Assembly: GCF_002002925.1 (NCBI RefSeq) | Contig: NZ_CP019511.1 | Coordinates: 1,116,001 to 1,180,000 of the forward strand | DNA length: 64,000 nt | Reading direction: 5' to 3' | Origin: Sphingomonas sp. LM7 | GTDB taxonomy: Bacteria > Pseudomonadota > Alphaproteobacteria > Sphingomonadales > Sphingomonadaceae | Shown: in pieces, positions 55,045 to 64,000 of the stretch | Position numbering within the stretch: the first letter of the stretch is position 1 | Layout: each line of letters opens with the position of its first letter | Made by a program: the position numbers and the translations under genes | The notes under the pieces: generated by a model | What the model saw: only the letters and a program-made list of their open reading frames with translations | The model's database searches: none | Told to the model about the DNA's origin: nothing

Positions 55045-56460
55045 TCAACCCTTGTAAGTAACCTTCTTCACCGCGGCGACCACGCGCGCCGCATCGACCA
55101 GTGCCAGCTTCTCGAGATTGGCCGCATAAGGCAGCGGCACGTCCTCGTTGGTGACGCGCAGCACCGGCGCGTCGAGGTCGTCGAAGCCCTGCTCCATCGC
55201 CACTGCGATGATCTCCGACGAAATCGAGCAGGTCGGCCAGCCTTCCTCGACCACGACCATACGGTTGGTCTTCTTCAGGCTCTCGAGCACCGTCGCGGTG
55301 TCGAGCGGGCGCAGCGTGCGCAAGTCGATGACCTCGGCTTCGATCCCCTCGCCCGCCAGCGTCTCGGCGGCTTCGAGCGCGAGGCCGACGCCGATCGAGT
55401 AGGACACGATCGTCACGTCCTTGCCCGCACGCACGATACGCGCCTTGCCGATCGGCAGGACGTAATCGTCGAGCTTGGGCACTTCGAAGCTGCGACCGTA
55501 GAGCAGCTCGTTCTCGAGGAACACGACCGGGTCTTCGCTGCGGATCGCCGCCTTGAGCAGGCCCTTTGCGTCGGCCGCGTCATACGGCGCGATCACGATC
55601 AGGCCGGGAACGCTGGCGTACCACGGGCCGTAGTTCTGGGAGTGCTGCGCGCCGACGCGGCTCGCCGCGCCGTTAGGGCCGCGGAACACGATCGGGCAGC
55701 GCATCTGGCCGCCCGACATGTAATTGGTCTTCGCAGCCGAGTTGATGATGTGATCGATCGCCTGCATCGCGAAGTTGAACGTCATGAACTCGATGACCGG
55801 CTTGAGCCCGCCCATCGCCGCGCCCGTGCCGATGCCGGCAAAACCATATTCGGTAATCGGCGTATCGATCACGCGCTTGGCTCCGAACTCGTCGAGCAGG
55901 CCCTGGGTTACCTTGTAGGCGCCCTGATATTCAGCGACTTCCTCGCCCATCACGAAGATGCGCTCGTCCTTGCGCATTTCCTCGGCCATCGCATCGCGCA
56001 ATGCCTCGCGGACAGTCGTCTTGACCATCTCGGTGCCCTCCGGGATCGCCGGATCGGCAACGGTCGCCGCCTTGTCGCTGGCGAGCTGTGCGGTGCCGCT
56101 TTCGGCCTTCTTGGGCGCCGGTGCTTCGGACTCGGCGGATTTCTGCTCTGCGGCAGGCGCTTCGGCCTTCGGCGCCTCGGCAGCGGGCGCCGGAGTCGGT
56201 GCAGGCGACGCGTCCTCGCCCTCGGCCGCGATTGTCGCGATCACCGTGCCGACCTTCACGTTATCGGTGCCCTCGGCGACCAGAATCGACGCGATCGTGC
56301 CTTCGTCGATCGCCTCGAATTCCATCGTCGCCTTGTCGGTCTCGATCTCGGCAAGGATGTCGCCCGACTTCACCGTGTCGCCTTCCTTGACGAGCCACTT
56401 GGCGAGCGTGCCCTCTTCCATGGTCGGCGACAGCGCCGGCATCTTGAGTTCGATCGCCAT
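55045..56460 (-). CDS. pdhB: Pyruvate dehydrogenase E1 beta with N-terminal lipoyl domain
   Basis: A 471-residue protein. Residues 1-78 form a lipoyl domain ([22 protein letters not shown]... with the lipoyl Lys in [12 protein letters not shown] near residue 43), an Ala/Pro/Glu-rich linker follows (~80-140), and residues ~145-471 are the E1 beta transketolase-like domain ([40 protein letters not shown], and [21 protein letters not shown] cofactor region). Lipoyl-E1 beta fusion is known in Alphaproteobacteria. It follows pdhA by one base and is the last gene of the eno-ftsB-...-pdhA-pdhB order; the E2 gene is not in the window. Confidence 0.95.
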   Translation of the reverse strand: MAIELKMPALSPTMEEGTLAKWLVKEGDTVKSGDILAEIETDKATMEFEAIDEGTIASILVAEGTDNVKVGTVIATIAAEGEDASPAPTPAPAAEAPKAEAPAAEQKSAESEAPAPKKAESGTAQLASDKAATVADPAIPEGTEMVKTTVREALRDAMAEEMRKDERIFVMGEEVAEYQGAYKVTQGLLDEFGAKRVIDTPITEYGFAGIGTGAAMGGLKPVIEFMTFNFAMQAIDHIINSAAKTNYMSGGQMRCPIVFRGPNGAASRVGAQHSQNYGPWYASVPGLIVIAPYDAADAKGLLKAAIRSEDPVVFLENELLYGRSFEVPKLDDYVLPIGKARIVRAGKDVTIVSYSIGVGLALEAAETLAGEGIEAEVIDLRTLRPLDTATVLESLKKTNRMVVVEEGWPTCSISSEIIAVAMEQGFDDLDAPVLRVTNEDVPLPYAANLEKLALVDAARVVAAVKKVTYKG

Positions 56461-56461
56461 C

Positions 56462-57511
56462 TCAATAGGTCTCCACCAGCACGTCGGTGTATAGTTCCGC
56501 GGGGTCGGGTTCGGGGGTCTGCTCGGCGAAATCGGCGGATTCGTTCACGACTTTCCGGATTTCCTGCTCGAGCGCCTTGAGCTCGTCTTCCTTGACGCCG
56601 AGCGCATCCAGCTCGCGCTTGACCGCTTCGATCGGGTCGGACTTGTCGCGGACCGACTGGACTTCCTCGCGGCTGCGATACTTGGCCGGGTCGGACATCG
56701 AGTGGCCGCGATAGCGATAGGTCTTCATCTCGAGGATGATCGGGCCCTTGCCCGCGCGGACCCAGGCCAGCGCTTCCTCGGCGGCGCCGCGGCAGGCGAG
56801 CACGTCCATGCCGTCGACCTGGATGCCGGGGATGCGGAAGCTCTCGCCACGCTTGTAGAGCTGATCCTCCGAGGACGACCGGTTGACCGAGGTGCCCATC
56901 GCGTACTGGTTGTTCTCGATCACATAGATGATCGGGAGCTTCCACAGCTCGGCCATGTTGAACGATTCATAGACCTGGCCCTGGTTCGACGCGCCGTCGC
57001 CGAAATAGGCCATCGCGACGCCGCCGTCCTCATTATACTTGTGCGCAAAGGCGAGGCCCGTACCCAGCGAGACCTGCGCACCGACGATGCCATGGCCGCC
57101 GTAGAACTTCTTCTCGGTCGAGAACATGTGCATCGAGCCGCCCTTGCCGCGGCTGATGCCTGCCCCGCGCCCCGTCAGCTCGGCCATGATCACTTTGGGA
57201 TCGATGCCATAGGCAAGCATGTGGCCGTGATCGCGATAACCCGTGATCACCGAATCTTTGTCGCCGTCGAGCGCCGACTGCAGGCCGACCGCAACGGCCT
57301 CCTGGCCGATATAGAGGTGGCAGAAGCCGCCGATGAAGCCGAGGCCGTAAAGCTGGCCAGCCTTCTCCTCGAAGCGGCGGATCAGCAGCATCTGCTTGTA
57401 GAAGCCGAGCAGCTCCTCCTTGGAGGCGTTGAACCGCTCTGGTTCGTTCGGACGTTCGCGGTTCGGTACCGCAGGTTCGGTGGAAGCTTTTCGTGCCGGT
57501 GCTTTGGCCAC
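56462..57511 (-). CDS. pdhA: Pyruvate dehydrogenase E1 alpha
   Basis: A 349-residue E1 alpha subunit that decarboxylates pyruvate with thiamine diphosphate. The ThDP motif [31 protein letters not shown] is intact, and the phosphorylation-loop-like [21 protein letters not shown] is present. N-terminal extension (residues 1-30) is rich in Lys, Pro and Glu. It is separated by 1.7 kb from ftsB by two unrelated genes, unlike the usual arrangement, so the classic eno-ftsB-pdhA order is loosened here. Confidence 0.96.
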   Translation of the reverse strand: MAKAPARKASTEPAVPNRERPNEPERFNASKEELLGFYKQMLLIRRFEEKAGQLYGLGFIGGFCHLYIGQEAVAVGLQSALDGDKDSVITGYRDHGHMLAYGIDPKVIMAELTGRGAGISRGKGGSMHMFSTEKKFYGGHGIVGAQVSLGTGLAFAHKYNEDGGVAMAYFGDGASNQGQVYESFNMAELWKLPIIYVIENNQYAMGTSVNRSSSEDQLYKRGESFRIPGIQVDGMDVLACRGAAEEALAWVRAGKGPIILEMKTYRYRGHSMSDPAKYRSREEVQSVRDKSDPIEAVKRELDALGVKEDELKALEQEIRKVVNESADFAEQTPEPDPAELYTDVLVETY

Positions 57512-57665
57512 AGGAAATCCTCATGCCCGGGGGAGGTGAATGGGGGGCCTATAAGCGCCTTCCCCGCCCCGACGCAACGTCAACGCGCGGGAAAGACCGA
57601 CGTTCATGGTTGGACACGGACCAGCAACGATAGGCACCGCGAAAAATCTATGCTCCAAGCGCACC

Positions 57666-58334
57666 ATGGGGTTCCTGCAGCTGCTGAAGTCGCTCGACGA
57701 CTTGCTCTACGAAGTGATGAGCTGGCTCGTCTTCTATCCGCTAACGCTGTGGCGTACGCTCCGCCATCCGTGGGCGATGATGGCCTATTCGGACGCCGAG
57801 CTGCACGACAGCGTCGAGCAGCAATATACCGATACGCTCAGCCCGCCGCTGTTCCTGCTGCTGACGCTGATTCTCAGCCACGTCGTAGAGCTGACGGTGC
57901 TCGGCCAGAGTAGCCTCGTCGCCGACAAGACCGGCTTAGCCAGCCTGATTACTGACGATACGACGCTGCTGCTGATGCGGCTGCTGGTGTTCAGCATCTT
58001 CCCGCTGCTGATGGCCGTGCGCCTGATCCGCAAGCAGAAGAGCGCGCTGACCCGCGACACCTTGCGGCAGCCCTTTTATAGCCAATGCTATCCGGCTGGG
58101 ATGTTCGCGCTGCTGCTGGGTCTCGGCAGCATCGCCACGCAATTGCCTTGGCCACAGCTCCGGCCCGTCGGTTTCGCGCTGATCGTCGCGGCCTTGCTCT
58201 GGTATGGCAGCCTTCAGACGCGCTGGTTTTCGCGCGAACTCGGCATCTCGCTGCTTCGCGGCTTCTGGGTCGCCACGGTCGGCATGGTCGAGTGCGTCAT
58301 CGCAATCATATTGATCGCGCCGCTGCTCGCCTGA
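57666..58334 (+). CDS. Multi-helix membrane protein, unassigned
   Basis: A 222-residue protein with four to five hydrophobic helices (LFLLLTLILSHVVELTVLG, LLLMRLLVFSIFPLLMAV, GMFALLLGLGSI, FALIVAALLWYGSLQ, GMVECVIAIILIAPLLA). YIP1/permease-like, but no diagnostic motif was found. The ATG chosen begins with MGFLQLLKSLDD; a longer in-frame start at 57606 lacks a ribosome binding site. It points away from pdhA. Confidence 0.65.
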   Translation: MGFLQLLKSLDDLLYEVMSWLVFYPLTLWRTLRHPWAMMAYSDAELHDSVEQQYTDTLSPPLFLLLTLILSHVVELTVLGQSSLVADKTGLASLITDDTTLLLMRLLVFSIFPLLMAVRLIRKQKSALTRDTLRQPFYSQCYPAGMFALLLGLGSIATQLPWPQLRPVGFALIVAALLWYGSLQTRWFSRELGISLLRGFWVATVGMVECVIAIILIAPLLA

Positions 58335-58350
58335 GCCACGACGGTGTCGG

Positions 58351-59136
58351 TCAGAACCCGCCGCCGCCGCGCCAATCGCCGACATCGCAACGGCCAACGA
58401 AGTTGGTCGCGGCACGGATCCGGATCTGCCGTGTTCGCCGGTCGATCTCGACGCGCGGCTTGTTCATTCCGTTGAGCCGGTAGCCGCCGGTAATCCGGTC
58501 GGGCGTGACGACGAGGTCGCTCAGGTCCCACCAGCCATTCTGCCCGCCCGAATGGATCGGAGAGACCAGTTTGCCGCCCAGGTGGATGCGCCCGCGCCCA
58601 TGCCAGATCTCGATCTGCACGTCCGACGCGAAGCCTTCGCGGCCCAACGTCGTGCCATATTGCGGCTCGTAGCGGTGCGTGCGCGAATTATAGACATAGC
58701 CCGACTGGAATTGCGCAGCGGGGGCGCTGCCGGCGCCGTAGCAGATCAACGTCAGCGAAGGCCCGCCGCGATCGCCATAACCGTCGTCCTGGTCTGGACG
58801 CGGACGATCGGCCACCGGCCGGTCGGGCCGCGGTGGTCGCGCCGGCTGCTGGTTGCAATTCGCCTCGGGGACCTGCTGGATCGCGCCATAGCGCCCGTTG
58901 CTCGTCGCAACCGAGATGCACTGGCGCTGCCGATCACCCCACCAGAACGACCATTTGGTGTCGCGCACCGTGTTGGTGGTGACGAATTGATAGCCGCGCG
59001 CCTCGAGCTGCGTCTCGCCACCGGCGGCGCGGGCGCCGACCAGGTCGGCCAGGTCGGGCGCACTCTGCGCATATGCCGGGCCGGCAGCAGCGAGGCAGGA
59101 GATCGACAGAATCGCGAAATGCTTCGACAGCAACAT
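58351..59136 (-). CDS. Exported hypothetical protein
   Basis: A 261-residue protein with a signal peptide (residues 1-24, cleavage after GPAYA). The region after the leader has LVGARAAGGETQLEARGYQFV and a WSFWWGDRQRQC segment found in small conserved secreted proteins; a Pro/Asp/Arg-rich linker then leads to a C-terminal beta-rich domain (SPIHSGGQNGWWDLSDLVVTPDRITGGYRLNG). GGAGG lies nine bases before the ATG. No family name can be given with confidence. Confidence 0.68.
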   Translation of the reverse strand: MLLSKHFAILSISCLAAAGPAYAQSAPDLADLVGARAAGGETQLEARGYQFVTTNTVRDTKWSFWWGDRQRQCISVATSNGRYGAIQQVPEANCNQQPARPPRPDRPVADRPRPDQDDGYGDRGGPSLTLICYGAGSAPAAQFQSGYVYNSRTHRYEPQYGTTLGREGFASDVQIEIWHGRGRIHLGGKLVSPIHSGGQNGWWDLSDLVVTPDRITGGYRLNGMNKPRVEIDRRTRQIRIRAATNFVGRCDVGDWRGGGGF

Positions 59137-59216
59137 GGGAAACGCCTCCAGGATGACAGGCATGCGTACCATGATTTTGTTACAATGGGAGAGTTCGCGC
59201 CGCAGCGCAGCGACTA

Positions 59217-59534
59217 TTATTTGTCCAGCGGGACGATCACTTCGTCGGGACGCGCAACGTTGAGCTGCTTGCGCACCAGTTCATCGACCATGTCGGGATC
59301 GGCGCCACGCTTGGGATCGAGCAACTCGACGCGGTTCTTCAGCTCTGCGCGCTTCTTGGCGAGCGCCGCATATTCGACGTTCTTCTGCGCCAACTCGGCC
59401 TTGAACTCCTTGGCCGCGACCACGCCGGTCGGGCCCAGAACCGCATTGTATCCGAAAAAGCCGACAGCGATCAGCACCGCGGCGGGAAGCCCCGCGCGGC
59501 GCAACAGGGTACGGATCGGAGAGTTGCGCGACAT
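59217..59534 (-). CDS. ftsB: FtsB-like septum formation initiator
   Basis: A 105-residue bitopic membrane protein with one N-terminal helix (residues ~15-34) and a coiled coil (AELAQKNVEYAALAKKRAELKNRVELL), the DivIC/FtsB layout. It is needed for divisome assembly through FtsL and FtsQ. Linked to eno as in many Alphaproteobacteria. A family D hairpin separates it from eno. Confidence 0.88.
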   Translation of the reverse strand: MSRNSPIRTLLRRAGLPAAVLIAVGFFGYNAVLGPTGVVAAKEFKAELAQKNVEYAALAKKRAELKNRVELLDPKRGADPDMVDELVRKQLNVARPDEVIVPLDK

Positions 59535-59613
59535 AGGTTGATTCTCGCGTAACCACGCCCGTTAATCAAGGCCGCACTTTCACTTAGCCGCCCGGCGGCC
59601 AGAGAAATGCCGC

Positions 59614-59640
59614 GCCACCCCGGCACAAGGCCGGGGTGGC
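59614..59640 (-). terminator. Hairpin downstream of eno (family D repeat)
   Basis: GCCACCCCGGC-ACAAG-GCCGGGGTGGC is a perfect 11-bp stem nine bases after the eno stop, with the same core as the cysS hairpin in opposite orientation (loop CTTGT versus ACAAG). No T run follows. Confidence 0.55.
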
Positions 59641-59648
59641 AAAATGGA

Positions 59649-60938
<1,290 letters not shown>

Positions 60939-61018
60939 CTACTTAGGGTATATCTGGATTGCCCAAGGGCGCGCGCGAGCCTCTAACCGCTCCGGCGCCC
61001 CCGGGCAACGCAGAGGAT

Positions 61019-61043
61019 GGAACCGGCGCAGGTGGCCATGGTT
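61019..61043 (+). promoter_or_regulatory. EcfG-type general-stress promoter
   Basis: GGAAC (61019-61023), 16 bases, then GGTT (61040-61043). One -10 mismatch from the sigma-EcfG consensus. It lies 30 bases before the first gene of the four-gene membrane operon and 93 bases from the eno start on the other strand. Confidence 0.65.
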
Positions 61044-61073
61044 CTCTGCCTTGAAACAGAAAGGGCCCAAGTC

Positions 61074-61592
61074 ATGGCTGACGAAAAGAATTCCGACGCA
61101 ACCGCTCCGAACACCACCGGGACCAGCGCGCCCGACACCGCCAACGGTGACACCCGCCCGGCGATCAACTTCGAGACGCCTGACGATACGGGTCCAGCCA
61201 AGCCCGGCGCGACTCAGCAGCTCAAGGACGAGGCGTCGAAGCTCGGCAGCCAGGCTGCCGACCGCGCCCGCGAATATGCCGGCCAGGGCAAGGAACGCGC
61301 GACGACCGCGCTCGACGAGGTCGCCAAGATGTTCGAAGGCGCCGCGCTCGACGTCGATGCGCGGCTCGGCGAGGAATATGGCAAATATGCCCGATCGGCC
61401 GCCCAGGGTATTTCGAGCTTTGCCGACAGCCTGCGCGGCAAGGAAGTCGATGATCTCATCACCGACGCGACCGAACTCGTGAAGAAAAGCCCGGTGATCG
61501 CCGTCGGCGCGGCCGCCGCAGTCGGCTTCGTACTCGCGCGCCTGATCAAGTCGGGCGTCGATGCGGCCTCTACGCCGCCCAAAGACGCCTGA
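61074..61592 (+). CDS. Amphipathic-helix protein with C-terminal membrane segment
   Basis: A 172-residue protein. After a disordered acidic start, residues ~55-140 form amphipathic helices with apolipoprotein-like periodicity (QLKDEASKLGSQAADRAREYAGQGKERATTALDEVAKMFEGAA), then a single hydrophobic helix (VIAVGAAAAVGFVLARLI). This arrangement is found in membrane-associated stress proteins. An EcfG-type promoter precedes it. The ATG shown begins with MADEKNSD. Confidence 0.72.
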   Translation: MADEKNSDATAPNTTGTSAPDTANGDTRPAINFETPDDTGPAKPGATQQLKDEASKLGSQAADRAREYAGQGKERATTALDEVAKMFEGAALDVDARLGEEYGKYARSAAQGISSFADSLRGKEVDDLITDATELVKKSPVIAVGAAAAVGFVLARLIKSGVDAASTPPKDA

Positions 61593-61606
61593 GGGAGCAC
61601 CGGGGG

Positions 61607-61945
61607 GTGGCACCAGAAGAACAGGAAGAAAGCATCGGCACGCTGATCGGGCGGCTGGTCGAGGACGGCAAAGGCTATGCCCGCGCCGAAATCGGCTATT
61701 ACCGCACGCTCGCGGCTAGCAAGCTCGGCGAGGCCAAGGGCGGACTGATCCTCGGTGCAGCGGCATTGGTAATCGCCCTTTGCACGGTCACTGCACTGCT
61801 CGTCGGCCTAATCCTGTCGCTGGCGCCCCTGGTAGGGCCCGGCTGGGCAACGTTGATCGTCATCGTCGCCGCACTGGCAGTGTCCGCCCTGCTAGGCTGG
61901 CTCGCCTATAAGCGCATTCAGCGCCTGTTCGGTAGCAAGCCATGA
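61607..61945 (+). CDS. Holin-superfamily-like (DUF1469) membrane protein
   Basis: A 112-residue protein starting with GTG. It has an amphipathic lead (GTLIGRLVEDGKGYARAEIGYYRTLAASKLGEA), then two transmembrane helices (ALVIALCTVTALLVGLILSLA and TLIVIVAALAVSALLGWLAY), the layout of the phage holin III/DUF1469 family. Not a phage gene in this context. It lies 14 bases after the previous gene and overlaps the next by ATGA. Confidence 0.78.
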   Translation: MAPEEQEESIGTLIGRLVEDGKGYARAEIGYYRTLAASKLGEAKGGLILGAAALVIALCTVTALLVGLILSLAPLVGPGWATLIVIVAALAVSALLGWLAYKRIQRLFGSKP

Positions 61946-62289
61946 GCAGCGATCCGGAAATCCTTGCTGCAGAGGCACAGGTCCAGGCCGCGCGCTCGCG
62001 GCTGTTCGAGACGCTGGGCGAGGTGCAGGAGCGGCTGAAGCCGTCAAACCTCGCGCAGAACGCCGTCGAGACCGCCGCACAGGGTGTCGCCTCCACTGCG
62101 CGCAAGGGCGCGGAAGCCGTACGCGCCCGCCCCTTCGCCGCCGCAGCGATCGCCGGGACGGTCGGGCTGGTATTCGCCCGCGGCTGGATCGCCGACATGC
62201 TTCGCCGTCGCAATGAAACCGCCCCCGCTGCCGATGGTTTGAGCACCAAGACATCCGCGAAGCCCGCGAAGAAAGGACCGTCCAAATGA
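61942..62289 (+). CDS. DUF3618-family protein
   Basis: A 115-residue protein: EILAAEAQVQAARSRLFETLGEVQERLKPSNLAQNAVETA, then a hydrophobic helix with ARPFAAAAIAGTVGLVFARGW and a Lys-rich tail. This fits the DUF3618 family. Probably a membrane-anchored amphipathic protein of the stress operon. It overlaps both neighbours by four bases. Confidence 0.8.
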   Translation: MSSDPEILAAEAQVQAARSRLFETLGEVQERLKPSNLAQNAVETAAQGVASTARKGAEAVRARPFAAAAIAGTVGLVFARGWIADMLRRRNETAPAADGLSTKTSAKPAKKGPSK

Positions 62290-62645
62290 CTACTCCCAGC
62301 AGCAATGCGCAGTCCGGCGCCGCCGCAAACGACACCAGCAAGGGCCGTGCACGCGATGCAGTGGAGAGCATCGGCGATAATCCCGCCGCTCTGCTCGCCG
62401 GCGGCGTCGCGCTCGGCGTGCTGGTCGGCGTGCTGCTCCCCCGCGCCGCGAAGGAGCGCGAGCTGCTCGCACCCGTCGGCCGCCAGATCGCCGACCGCGT
62501 CACCAGCACCGCCCAGGCGGTAAAGGACGCCGGCCGGCAGGAGATCGATACGCTCCTCCCCGGCCGCGACGCCACCAAAGAAAAGGTGACTGCGCTGTTC
62601 GGCAACATCCTCGACGCCGCGAAGAGCGCCGGCCAGAAGGCCTAA
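62286..62645 (+). CDS. YtxH-like membrane-associated protein
   Basis: A 119-residue protein with a disordered start, one hydrophobic helix (NPAALLAGGVALGVLVGVLLPRAAKERELL) and a Lys/Ala-rich amphipathic tail (GRQIADRVTSTAQAVKDAGRQEIDTLLPGRDATKEKV). Resembles YtxH-type stress proteins. Last gene of the four-gene operon. Function unknown. Confidence 0.7.
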   Translation: MTTPSSNAQSGAAANDTSKGRARDAVESIGDNPAALLAGGVALGVLVGVLLPRAAKERELLAPVGRQIADRVTSTAQAVKDAGRQEIDTLLPGRDATKEKVTALFGNILDAAKSAGQKA

Positions 62646-62720
62646 GGATGAGATCGGGGTTGAGCGGTTAAGGTTTTGCCCGGTAAGGGCAGTGTCAAAT
62701 CGCTCTCCCCAGGAGTTTCC

Positions 62721-62948
62721 ATGAGCAAGCTGCACCTCGTCTTCGGCGGTCGCGTGACCGATCCCCAGACGCTCGACTTCGCCGATCCGTCCAAGCTCGA
62801 CGTGGTCGGGGTGTTCCCCGATTATGCCAGCGCTGAAAAGGCGTGGCGTGCCGCCGCGCAGCGCACCGTCGACGATGCCGAGATGCGCTATGTCGTGGTG
62901 CATCTGCACCGGCTGCTCGAGCCCGATCTGGACAAGCCGGCGGCCTGA
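62721..62948 (+). CDS. DUF4170-family protein
   Basis: A 75-residue protein: KLHLVFGGRVTDPQTLDFADPSKLDVVGVFPDYASAEKAWRAAAQRTVDDAEMRYVVVHLHRLLEPD. This is the DUF4170 family, common in Alphaproteobacteria, of unknown function. AGGAG lies seven bases before the ATG. The 75-base gap to the previous gene suggests its own promoter, though none with an EcfG motif was seen. Confidence 0.85.
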   Translation: MSKLHLVFGGRVTDPQTLDFADPSKLDVVGVFPDYASAEKAWRAAAQRTVDDAEMRYVVVHLHRLLEPDLDKPAA

Positions 62949-62955
62949 GCTCGCC

Positions 62956-63579
62956 TCAGGTCCTGCGCCAGCGCCACTTGAGCAGTGGCCTGGCGAGCAC
63001 CAGACCGGCGACGAATCCGCCGATATGCGCCGCCGCCGCGATCGCGATGCCCTCCAGCCGGAGGGCGTAGGCTGCCAGCAGGTTCACGCCGGCCCAGGCG
63101 GCCGCGAGCCATAGCGCCTGGATCGCCAGCGCCGGGATCGGCCCTAGCGCAATCGCGCGCGACCGCGCGAACAGCAGCGAATAGGCGCCGAATACCGCCG
63201 AAGCTGCCCCGCTTGCGCCCACCATCGGCGTGATCGCCATAGGCTCCGGCAGCCACTGCGCAAACGCAGCCGCATACGCCCCGACCAGATAGAGGATCGC
63301 GATCCCGCGCGCGCCCACCGCGCGTTCGCATTGCCAGCCGGTGAAGAGCAGGATCAGCAAATTGCTGAACAGATGCAGTACCCCGGCATGGACGAAGGCC
63401 GAGCTGAGCGGCGTCAACCATGTCGGAATGGCCGCATAGTCGGTCTCGACCCCGCTGAGCCGCGCGGGGATGAACCCGGCGCGCATCGGCACATCGATCG
63501 TTTCGGGCGCGAGCATCACCACCACGCTGACCGTCACCGTCGCCAGTGCGATCGCCCCGGTGGCAGTCAACCGACTCAT
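62956..63579 (-). CDS. Rhomboid-family intramembrane serine protease
   Basis: A 207-residue, six-helix rhomboid. The catalytic serine is Ser123 in GASGAASAVFGAY, the catalytic histidine is His185 in AAAAHIGGFVAGL, and the oxyanion region HLFSN is at 69-73. It cleaves transmembrane substrates within the membrane; substrates unknown. It lies 28 bases downstream of a rhomboid-like gene on the same strand with lost catalytic residues. Confidence 0.92.
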   Translation of the reverse strand: MSRLTATGAIALATVTVSVVVMLAPETIDVPMRAGFIPARLSGVETDYAAIPTWLTPLSSAFVHAGVLHLFSNLLILLFTGWQCERAVGARGIAILYLVGAYAAAFAQWLPEPMAITPMVGASGAASAVFGAYSLLFARSRAIALGPIPALAIQALWLAAAWAGVNLLAAYALRLEGIAIAAAAHIGGFVAGLVLARPLLKWRWRRT

Positions 63580-63607
63580 TTTCGCTCGCCTTACCCGAAC
63601 ATCCCGG

Positions 63608-64000
63608 TCACGCGCCGCGATAGCGCCACGCCAACAGCGGCCGCGCGATGACGATACCCGCGACCAGGCCGAAGATCGGCGCCACGAGGCTCGTCGAGGG
63701 ATCGAAGCGCTGAGACGCTAGCGCGAATGCCAGCTGGATGCCGATCCAGATCAGCGCCAGGCTGGCGATCTGCCCCGCCCGGCCGAAGCGCCGCCACGTC
63801 GGCAGCGCCTCGGGCACGCCGTACAGCATGAAATAGCAGCCGATCACCCCGAACAATGCGGGGTCCATGCCGGCGCTGGGGATCGGCGATTGCGGCGTCA
63901 GCAGCAATCGCCCGAGCGCGCCGCAATAGCCGGAAACGACGAAGGTCGCGATCAGCCCGGCCGGCCCGATCGCGCGCTCGACATATCGGCCCGCGATGAG
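63608..64000 (-). CDS. Rhomboid-like protein lacking catalytic residues (partial)
   Basis: The C-terminal 130 residues of a rhomboid-like membrane protein, running off the right edge. Aligned without gaps to the neighbouring rhomboid, GASGAASAVFGAY becomes GMDPALFGVIGCY, so Ser is replaced by Asp, and AAAHIGGFVAGL becomes LVAPIFGLVAGI, so His is replaced by Pro. The helix pattern and the C-terminal ARPLL-x-WR are kept. This makes it a probable pseudoprotease. The N-terminal region, including the oxyanion helix, lies outside the window. Confidence 0.82.
   Translation of the reverse strand, partial: LIAGRYVERAIGPAGLIATFVVSGYCGALGRLLLTPQSPIPSAGMDPALFGVIGCYFMLYGVPEALPTWRRFGRAGQIASLALIWIGIQLAFALASQRFDPSTSLVAPIFGLVAGIVIARPLLAWRYRGA

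Overview
The window is a GC-rich, gene-dense stretch of chromosome that looks like a member of the Sphingomonadales (Sphingomonas-type Alphaproteobacteria). This placement is an inference. It rests on several features: the pcm-tolC-popZ-(S9 peptidase)-valS block; eno-ftsB-pdhA-pdhB with a lipoyl domain fused to PdhB; a metal-type hemB without the zinc cysteine cluster; TrmFO; a ScfR-type propionate regulator; sigma-EcfG-like promoters (GGAAC-N16-GTT type); and several families of short dispersed hairpin repeats. No phage, intact insertion sequence, plasmid function or CRISPR array was seen.

Layout, left to right. 1-8425 (minus) is one long propionyl-CoA to succinyl-CoA operon: pccB, mce, an enoyl-CoA hydratase, methylmalonyl-CoA mutase, bioB (which makes the biotin that PccA needs) and pccA, with two LprI-like secreted proteins and two small membrane proteins between them. 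A divergent PccR/ScfR-like regulator (8689-10095) faces it across a cluster of TTGCAA sites. 10194-12788 holds a class II aldolase-family protein, RppH and a DUF481 outer-membrane protein. 12995-16469 is an arginine succinyltransferase (AST) cluster, M20 hydrolase-astA-astB. 16535-19100 carries a PL10-like pectate lyase and a DUF72 protein; tRNA-Arg(ACG) follows. 19340-25132 holds a lipoprotein, a membrane/spermidine-synthase fusion, two GNATs, hemB and a lipid-kinase-like gene. 25308-33155 is valS, an S9 peptidase, popZ, tolC and pcm; tRNA-Cys(GCA) follows.

33467-37602 is a region of small, probably stress-related genes (glycine-zipper protein, zinc-ribbon peptide, SDR, zinc alcohol dehydrogenase, SRPBCC) with EcfG-type promoters on both strands. 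37742-42743 carries cysS, a TM2-domain protein, a D-2-hydroxyacid dehydrogenase and a class II DAHP synthase. The last of these has an in-frame N-terminal helix-turn-helix extension and two perfect 17-bp palindromes directly upstream. 42875-46977 is a redox cluster (HbpS-like, CMD-cupin, aldo/keto reductase) with a divergent LysR regulator and an orphan HTH protein. 47160-51580 contains VOC, DUF488, lysoplasmalogenase, trmFO, EF-hand and squalene-synthase-like genes. 51668-55007 encodes a TadG-like vWA protein and two TadE-like pseudopilins. 55045-60926 is pdhB, pdhA, two unassigned genes, ftsB and eno. 61074-62645 is a four-gene membrane-stress operon behind another EcfG-type promoter. The window ends in a rhomboid protease followed by a rhomboid-like paralogue that has lost the catalytic serine and histidine.

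The most interesting points are the HTH-DAHP synthase ORF with its tandem palindromes, the active/inactive rhomboid pair, the EcfG-type promoter set, and the ScfR operator candidate together with a regulator whose Shine-Dalgarno sequence lies inside a dispersed repeat.
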